Source: UMGS172 sp045546915 (GTDB taxonomy: Bacteria > Bacillota > Clostridia > Oscillospirales > Acutalibacteraceae). Taken from it: a DNA stretch of 64,000 bases. The stretch spans positions 186,001 through 250,000 of the forward strand of contig JAZQDU010000027.1 of assembly GCA_045546915.1 (NCBI GenBank), given 5' to 3'. Below, piece after piece: positions 59,589-64,000 of the stretch. Every line of letters begins with the position of its first letter. Positions within the stretch are counted from its first letter, which is position 1. The notes under the pieces were generated by a model. It was not told the origin of the DNA. It did not search any database and saw nothing but the letters and a program-made list of their open reading frames with translations. The position numbers and the translations under genes are program-made.

Positions 59589-60665
59589 TTACTCCTCGGT
59601 TTGTGCTTTAAGCATTTCGGTTCGGTAATGCGTGACTATCGGGTCGATAAGTTCATCAAGGTCACCGTTCATAATGGTATCAATTTTATAAAGTGTAAGA
59701 CCGATTCTGTGGTCGGTGACTCTTCCCTGCGGGAAATTATACGTTCTTATTCTTTCGGAACGGTCGCCTGTTCCAACCTGTGCTCTGCGGTCGCTGGCAA
59801 TGGCCTCATTTTGCTCGGCAACCATGCGTTCATAAAGCCTCGAACGTAAAACCTTCATGGCTTTATCCTTGTTTTTATATTGGCTCCTCTCGTCCTGACA
59901 CTCAACAACGGTGCCTGTTGGAAGATGGGTTATACGAATAGCCGACTCGGTTTTATTGACGTGCTGACCACCTGCTCCGCCGGCACGGTAGGTATCAATC
60001 TGCAAATCGGCAGGGTTAATCTCAAACTCGACCTCTTCAGCCTCAGGTAAAACGGCTACCGTAGCAGTTGACGTATGAATTCTGCCTTGAGTTTCGGTTT
60101 CAGGTACACGTTGAACACGATGCACACCGCTTTCGTATTTAAGGCGTGAATATGCCCCGTCACCCTCTATCATAAAACTTACTTCCTTGTATCCGCCGAG
60201 TTCGGTTTCGTTGGCACCTAATGGCTCAACCTTCCATCGTCTTGCTTCGGCATACATGGTATACATTCTTTTAAGGCTTGCGGCAAAAAGTGCCGATTCC
60301 TCACCGCCTGCACCACCGCGAATTTCAACTATTACGTTTCGGTCGTCATTAGGGTCGCGCGGTAAAAGAAGAATTTTCAGTTCGTCAGAAAGCACCGTTA
60401 ACTTTTCCTTGTTTTCCTCAAGTTCAAGTTCGGCAAGTTCTTTCATTTCTTTATCAAGTCCGCCCTCTTCGAGCATTTGTGCGGCACCGTTCATATCCTT
60501 TTTTGCCGTTTTATACTCACGGTATTTTTCAACCAACGGCTCAAGTCGGCGATGCTCCTTCATAAGTTCGGTGAGTTGAGCCGTATCCGAAATTACGGTA
60601 GGGTCGGTCATTTTAAGGCCTATTTCTTCAAAACGGATTTCGACCGCATCTAATTTATCAAACAT
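59589..60665 (-). CDS. prfA: Peptide chain release factor 1
   Basis: Recognises UAA and UAG stop codons and triggers peptide release. The 358-residue length is normal. The GGQ motif is in YRAGGAGGQHVNKTESAIR (about 225-243), and the codon-recognition region is HRVQRVPETETQGRIHTSTA (about 181-200). The gene overlaps DUF951 by eight bases. prmC, which methylates the GGQ Gln, is elsewhere in the window. Confidence 0.97.
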   Translation of the reverse strand: MFDKLDAVEIRFEEIGLKMTDPTVISDTAQLTELMKEHRRLEPLVEKYREYKTAKKDMNGAAQMLEEGGLDKEMKELAELELEENKEKLTVLSDELKILLLPRDPNDDRNVIVEIRGGAGGEESALFAASLKRMYTMYAEARRWKVEPLGANETELGGYKEVSFMIEGDGAYSRLKYESGVHRVQRVPETETQGRIHTSTATVAVLPEAEEVEFEINPADLQIDTYRAGGAGGQHVNKTESAIRITHLPTGTVVECQDERSQYKNKDKAMKVLRSRLYERMVAEQNEAIASDRRAQVGTGDRSERIRTYNFPQGRVTDHRIGLTLYKIDTIMNGDLDELIDPIVTHYRTEMLKAQTEE

Positions 60666-60849
60666 CTTTTGTTTCCTTTATAAGTTTTTTAATACTTTTT
60701 TCAACTGTTTTTCTCGGTGCCATAATCTCACGTGCACAGGTGTCGCATTTTATCTTAAAATCCATCCCAACACGCAATACCGAAAATGTATTTCCGCCGC
60801 AAGGATGCGGTTTTTTCATCACTATTTTATCACCAACCGAAACGTCCAT
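60658..60849 (-). CDS. DUF951 domain protein
   Basis: A 63-residue protein from the ATG at 60849 (MDVSVGDKIVMKKPHPCGGNTF), which has GAGGTG upstream; the longer frame runs into the terminator. The family signature KKPHPCGGNTFSVLRVGMDFKIKCDTC is complete, with three conserved cysteines that may bind zinc. Many members lie next to prfA or in origin-proximal clusters; the function is unknown. It overlaps prfA by eight bases. Confidence 0.88.
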   Translation of the reverse strand: MDVSVGDKIVMKKPHPCGGNTFSVLRVGMDFKIKCDTCAREIMAPRKTVEKSIKKLIKETKDV

Positions 60850-60864
60850 AACTACACCTCGATT

Positions 60865-60916
60865 TAAAATAAAACAAAACGGATATGACAACCCAAAGCG
60901 ATGAGTTGCCATATCC
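60865..60916 (-). terminator. Terminator of the rpmH-jag operon
   Basis: GGATATGACAAC (60881-60892) pairs with GTTGCCATATCC (60905-60916) with one G-T pair; on the minus strand GTTTTGTTTTATTTT follows. Confidence 0.82.
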
Positions 60917-60928
60917 CCGAATTAACTG

Positions 60929-61873
60929 TTATCCAAGTTTACCGTAAAGTTTTGTGCCGTCGGTTTCCTTCGGCTTAGCGGCCTCGGCAGGAGCATCGGT
61001 TTTAGGTGCCGACTGTCTTGCAGAACTGCGACCGCCTCTGCTGTTTGCTCGACCGTTTCCTCTTCCGCTTGGAGCACGGAACGGCTTGCCCTCGGGGCTA
61101 ATGACAACACGACGGTTCGAACCGTCGCCGATAGAAGTTGAAGTTACACCCTCTATACTTTGAACGGTGGTATGAATTATTCTGCGCTCATAAGGATTCA
61201 TCGGTTCTAACGAACGGCTGCGTTCGGTACGAAGTACCTGAGCAGCAGTCCTGCGAGCAAGCGCCTCAAGAGTGCTCTCACGCTTTTCGCGATAATTACC
61301 GATATCAATAACTATTCTATAATAACCGGCGCCCTTTTCATTTGCCACGAGCGATGCCAAATACTGTAACGCATCCAAAGTTTCACCGCGGCGACCGATT
61401 ATAACTCCCAACTTATCACTGCCTTCGAGCGTGATTTTAGAACCACCCTCAACATCGCAGATAGTAGCGTTTATGTTTTCACAACCGAGTTTTAAAAGGA
61501 TTTCAGCAAGATATTTATAAGCCTTACCTGCAGGCGAAGCAGGGTCTACCTTATCGGCAGGTATGCCTTCGGGTTGCTTTACTTCGGATTTGATTTCAGT
61601 CCTTTGTTCCTTTGCCTTAACTTCCTTTTTTACATCCTTTTTATCGTTTTTATTTTGTGCAGTTTTCTTTTTCTTGGCGGGCTCATCGGGTCCTTCAATA
61701 TAAGCACGAACCTTTGCCTCGCTACCGCCAAAAATTCCCAACACTTTCTTCTTGGCAAGTGCTATCGTTTCATACTGCACGTCATCTTCAAGTTTTGCAC
61801 CAAGTTTATTAAGAGCGTCTTCTCTTGCAGACTCTATAGTACTGCCAACGCCGATTGCTTCCTTAATAACCAA
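60929..61873 (-). CDS. khpB: RNA-binding protein KhpB/Jag (Jag-N, KH, R3H)
   Basis: Single-stranded RNA-binding protein linked to cell elongation and division in Gram-positives. The 314-residue protein has the Jag-N domain (about 1-52, EAIGVGSTIESAREDALNKL), a Lys-rich linker (about 65-105), a KH-II domain with GVIIGRRGETLDALQYL (about 177-193) and an R3H domain with EALARRTAAQVLRTERSRSLEPMNPYERRIIH (about 222-253). The C-terminal tail is Arg/Gly/Ser-rich. It directly follows yidC, the canonical order. Confidence 0.94.
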   Translation of the reverse strand: MVIKEAIGVGSTIESAREDALNKLGAKLEDDVQYETIALAKKKVLGIFGGSEAKVRAYIEGPDEPAKKKKTAQNKNDKKDVKKEVKAKEQRTEIKSEVKQPEGIPADKVDPASPAGKAYKYLAEILLKLGCENINATICDVEGGSKITLEGSDKLGVIIGRRGETLDALQYLASLVANEKGAGYYRIVIDIGNYREKRESTLEALARRTAAQVLRTERSRSLEPMNPYERRIIHTTVQSIEGVTSTSIGDGSNRRVVISPEGKPFRAPSGRGNGRANSRGGRSSARQSAPKTDAPAEAAKPKETDGTKLYGKLG

Positions 61874-61908
61874 CTTATAATCCTCCTTCGGGATTTTCTT
61901 CTTCGTAA

Positions 61909-63039
61909 TTAATCATTATTTTGTGTATCGTCAGTCGATACTGCCGAAATTTTTGTCTTTTCAACCTTTGCACGTTTAATAATATTGGCTGACTGCTCTC
62001 TTGCGAGCATAACATTAGGCCCATACATTGCCTGAGTCAAATACTGTAATCCGCTTGCTACGATGTTTGAGCAGATCCAATAGAAACCAACTGCTCCGGG
62101 AACTTTGAACGCGATATAAAGCGAAAACAGAGGCATCATAAACATCATAAACGCCATGTTGGGCGCATCGGGATTTGCTTTTTTCTGCATTCTCATAGAT
62201 ATAATACTGGTAAGCATTGCAACAGCAAACGAGGTAAGAGGAATTAACCAAATAACCTCGAAATTAGAAAAATTCCATGAAAAATGCGGGCTATCGGTAA
62301 GGTCAATACCCAAAAATTTAAAATTAATTTTATCAAGGTCGTCAATTCTTCCACCGTTAGAAGTATACTCGTCCTTTATGGTCATATAATGACCGTTTTC
62401 ATCCTTGCCGGTAAGATACGACACAAGGTCAATTTCCTGAGTGATGGCATTAGCCTTTACTGCTTTGACAATTTCTTCATTGTCGTTATACCAGCCGTCC
62501 TCAACAATGCTGAGTTTTGCATAAAATTCAACATCTTCAGAGTTATAAAGCGCAGCACGGTCAATAACTGCACTGTCGGCCATTTTTTCACTGAGAACTG
62601 CCTCGTCCCAAGTAACACTGTCTGCCTCAACGGTTTTTACAAACTGAGTCTGAATTTTTGCATTTTCAATAGCCGTTGTGTCAATACGCTGAACATAGGT
62701 CAACGGGCTGATAACGGCATAATAAACGCCGAGCATGACAAAAAGTCTGACAATCATGGGCAAACATCCGCCCGACATGGAAATACCCTCTTTTGAATAG
62801 AGTTCACTCATTGCCTGGCTGTATTTTTGTTTGTCGTTGCCGTACTTCTTTTTGAGTGCGTCAAGCTTGGGTTTTATTTTTGCCTGTTTGGCAGTTGATT
62901 TCTGGGTTTTGATGGTCAAGGGCAACATCAGAAGGTTTACTATAAGCGTAAAAACAAAAACCGATGCGGCAAAATTGTCGCCCAGCAAATTACTCAACTG
63001 TGCAAGAAGCCAACCCATGGCGTTACTGATATAACTCAT
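61909..63039 (-). CDS. yidC: Membrane protein insertase YidC/Oxa1
   Basis: Inserts and folds membrane proteins, alone or with SecYEG. The 376-residue protein has about five spans, including LLAQLSNLLGDNFAASVFVFTLIVNLLMLPLTIK (about 12-45), the KSTAKQAKIKPKLDALKKKYGNDKQKY cytoplasmic hairpin (about 48-74) and later spans with MAFMMFMMPLFSLYIAFKVPGAVGFYWICSN. An inserted hydrophilic region of about 120 residues (about 125-245) lies between the first two conserved spans, longer than usual for Gram-positive YidC. It is 11 bases after yidD. Confidence 0.94.
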   Translation of the reverse strand: MSYISNAMGWLLAQLSNLLGDNFAASVFVFTLIVNLLMLPLTIKTQKSTAKQAKIKPKLDALKKKYGNDKQKYSQAMSELYSKEGISMSGGCLPMIVRLFVMLGVYYAVISPLTYVQRIDTTAIENAKIQTQFVKTVEADSVTWDEAVLSEKMADSAVIDRAALYNSEDVEFYAKLSIVEDGWYNDNEEIVKAVKANAITQEIDLVSYLTGKDENGHYMTIKDEYTSNGGRIDDLDKINFKFLGIDLTDSPHFSWNFSNFEVIWLIPLTSFAVAMLTSIISMRMQKKANPDAPNMAFMMFMMPLFSLYIAFKVPGAVGFYWICSNIVASGLQYLTQAMYGPNVMLAREQSANIIKRAKVEKTKISAVSTDDTQNND

Positions 63040-63050
63040 AACAAAATTCC

Positions 63051-63341
63051 TTACCTCCGACCGATTGCCTTGTCGGATAAAAATAGTATGTCTTTTACAA
63101 CATCGACCCTTTTTCGTTTGCGTTCCTTAACTTTAGGAACCGGGTCATACCCACCTTTACAAAAGGGGTTACATCTCAAAATGCGCCACACCGTAAGGCA
63201 AAACCCCTTTATTGAGCCATGACGTAAAAACGCCTCGACCGAATATGCCGAGCAGGTAGGCTCAAAACGGCAACAGGGAGCCTTAGAGGGCGAAATAACT
63301 TTTTGGTAAAACTTTACCAAATAAACAAATAAATATCTCAT
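63051..63341 (-). CDS. yidD: Membrane protein insertion efficiency factor
   Basis: A 96-residue protein of the UPF0161/YidD family that aids YidC. The signature ISPSKAPCCRFEPTCSAYSVEAFLRHG (about 17-43) and LRCNPFCKGGYDPVP (about 55-69) is complete. It overlaps rnpA by four bases (ATGA). The C-terminus is Lys/Arg-rich. Confidence 0.94.
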   Translation of the reverse strand: MRYLFVYLVKFYQKVISPSKAPCCRFEPTCSAYSVEAFLRHGSIKGFCLTVWRILRCNPFCKGGYDPVPKVKERKRKRVDVVKDILFLSDKAIGRR

Positions 63342-63685
63342 TTGTCAAAAGACGGAATTATCCCTTCCGCCAACAGATGCTTACGCATCACAGCGGCTAC
63401 ATCACCGCTTTTTGCAGCCGGTGTCCTCGTTCGTGCAACAAACACGATATCAACCCCGCTGCAATCAATTTCTTTCATGCACTCTTGCATGGCAGCTTCG
63501 ATAACACGCCTTGCCCGATTCCTTTGAACCGCACATCCTATTTTTTTAGAAACAGTTATACCATAGCGAACTTTGTTCCGCTTATTATGCATAACATATG
63601 TGACAAGTGTTGCACCGGCGTGACTCTGTCCCCTACCGTAAAGACGTCTGAAATCCTTATTCATATTAAGCTTTACGGATTCCAT
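63338..63685 (-). CDS. rnpA: Ribonuclease P protein component
   Basis: Protein subunit of RNase P, needed for tRNA 5' processing in vivo. The 115-residue length from the ATG at 63685 is normal; CGGAGG lies six bases upstream, so the longer 128-residue frame is not used. The RNA-binding signature RYGITVSKKIGCAVQRNRARRVIEAA (about 41-66) is clear. It follows rpmH as in nearly all bacteria. Confidence 0.95.
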   Translation of the reverse strand: MESVKLNMNKDFRRLYGRGQSHAGATLVTYVMHNKRNKVRYGITVSKKIGCAVQRNRARRVIEAAMQECMKEIDCSGVDIVFVARTRTPAAKSGDVAAVMRKHLLAEGIIPSFDK

Positions 63686-63722
63686 AGCCATCCTCCGTTT
63701 CGGGAAATTTTGATTTTGCCAC

Positions 63723-63760
63723 AATATTAAGAAAGGTCACAAAGTGACCTTTCATTAATA
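63723..63760 (-). other. Hairpin between rpmH and rnpA
   Basis: AATATTAAGAAAGGTCAC (63723-63740) pairs with GTGACCTTTC and ATTAATA (63744-63760) with one bulged base, and overlaps the rpmH stop codon. There is no clear T run beyond it on the minus strand, so it may adjust the rpmH:rnpA ratio by partial termination or RNA processing. Confidence 0.55.
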
Positions 63761-63889
63761 TGTGAGGCTCTTTCTACCCTTTGCTCTACGACGCGCAAGC
63801 ACCTTGCGACCGTTAGCAGTAGACATTCTCTTGCGGAATCCATGCTCTTTCATACGATGGATTTTCTTAGGCTGATAAGTTCTTTTCAT
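63755..63889 (-). CDS. rpmH: 50S ribosomal protein L34
   Basis: A 44-residue, highly basic ribosomal protein read from the minus strand. It opens MKRTYQPKKIHRMKEHGF, continues RKRMSTANGRKVLARRRAKG and ends RKSLTY. The sequence matches the L34 family closely. GGAGG lies eight bases before the ATG. It is the first gene of the rpmH-rnpA-yidD-yidC-jag operon and marks the neighbourhood of the replication origin. Confidence 0.97.
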   Translation of the reverse strand: MKRTYQPKKIHRMKEHGFRKRMSTANGRKVLARRRAKGRKSLTY

Positions 63890-64000
63890 TCTGTTTAACC
63901 TCCTTTATCCGTGCGTTGGTTATGCCTCAAGTGCGGGTGACCTACGGAATGTCACCTCAAAAAAGATAATAATTCTAGACATAACCTATCAATCTAGGAT
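63890..64000. other. rpmH leader and start of the origin-proximal region
   Basis: On the minus strand a possible promoter, TTGATA with TTATCT 17 bases later, is near 63968-63996. A hairpin GGTGAC / GTCACC lies at 63936-63956. No DnaA box matching TTATCCACA and no dnaA coding sequence is inside the window. Confidence 0.35.

Noticed and set aside
63890..64000. Replication origin with DnaA boxes
   Set aside because: No TTATCCACA-like boxes and no dnaA frame are inside the window; the origin is probably just outside.
1..64000. tRNA, rRNA, tmRNA, CRISPR arrays, prophage
   Set aside because: Scanned for by eye; no tRNA-like cloverleaf blocks, no regularly spaced repeats and no phage structural genes were recognised. 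A covariance-model and repeat search would be decisive.

Overview
The window looks like chromosomal DNA of an anaerobic, endospore-forming Bacillota, most likely a gut Clostridia lineage related to Oscillospiraceae/Ruminococcaceae. The reasons are the sporulation genes (spoIIE, spoVAC), Clostridia-type gene neighbourhoods (recA-recX-rimO-pgsA, cysE-cysS under a T-box, prmC next to a DUF1385 gene), strong AGGAGG ribosome binding sites, TTGACA/TATAAT promoters with 17-bp spacers and many U-tract terminators. The right end is the classical origin-proximal block rpmH-rnpA-yidD-yidC-jag, so dnaA and oriC probably lie just beyond base 64000. No tRNA, rRNA or CRISPR array was seen, and the only transposase-like gene is one REP-associated Y1 protein. 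The genus cannot be named from this sequence.

Layout. 1-1.1 kb: rnhA and a queT-like ECF transporter behind a candidate preQ1 riboswitch. 1.2-20.2 kb: a carbohydrate-uptake island. Reading leftward from a strong promoter at 18.5 kb it holds a very large secreted solute-binding protein, a permease pair, an NHL/TPR/Yip1 membrane protein, a DUF5696-type lipoprotein, a second permease pair, then (from its own promoter) a lipoprotein solute-binding protein and a 1268-residue wall/surface protein of alternating InlB-like and carbohydrate-binding-like modules. A divergent gene encodes a GH16-family enzyme that lacks a signal peptide. No ABC ATPase or dedicated regulator is in the island. 20.2-26.6 kb: an alanine/glycine symporter under a glycine riboswitch, a metallopeptidase, an EamA transporter, a phosphohexomutase, a 42-residue membrane protein, a MecA-like adaptor and rpe. 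26.7-29.2 kb: spoVAC, an AT-rich membrane/coiled-coil gene flanked by two copies of the spoVAC 3' end, and a small HTH regulator.

29.2-40 kb: greA, spoIIE (21-bp-spaced promoter of Spo0A type), glyA and fba, then a leftward zapA-U32-lepA-VanZ-GNAT operon. 40-49 kb: thiT under a TPP riboswitch, a REP-associated transposase whose own coding sequence contains two copies of a GTAGGG-type palindrome, rsmI, a TrmN6-like methyltransferase, cysS and cysE under a cysteine T-box (specifier UGC), pgsA, rimO, recX and recA. 49-56.5 kb: prmC, DUF1385, a histidine kinase/response regulator pair with a lipoprotein, and two zinc-ribbon membrane proteins. 56.5-63.9 kb: M18 aminopeptidase, coaE, Sua5/TsaC, prfA, DUF951 and the origin-proximal block.

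Most of the window is housekeeping. The parts worth a second look are the glycan island (two transporter sets around uncharacterised partners, and an odd GH16), the duplicated spoVAC tail that brackets a foreign-looking gene, and the GTAGGG palindromic elements, including the pair read through in frame inside the transposase that may mobilise them. Coordinates were read by hand; start codons were moved where a ribosome binding site clearly marks an internal start. Family names are from recognition of motifs, not from database searches.
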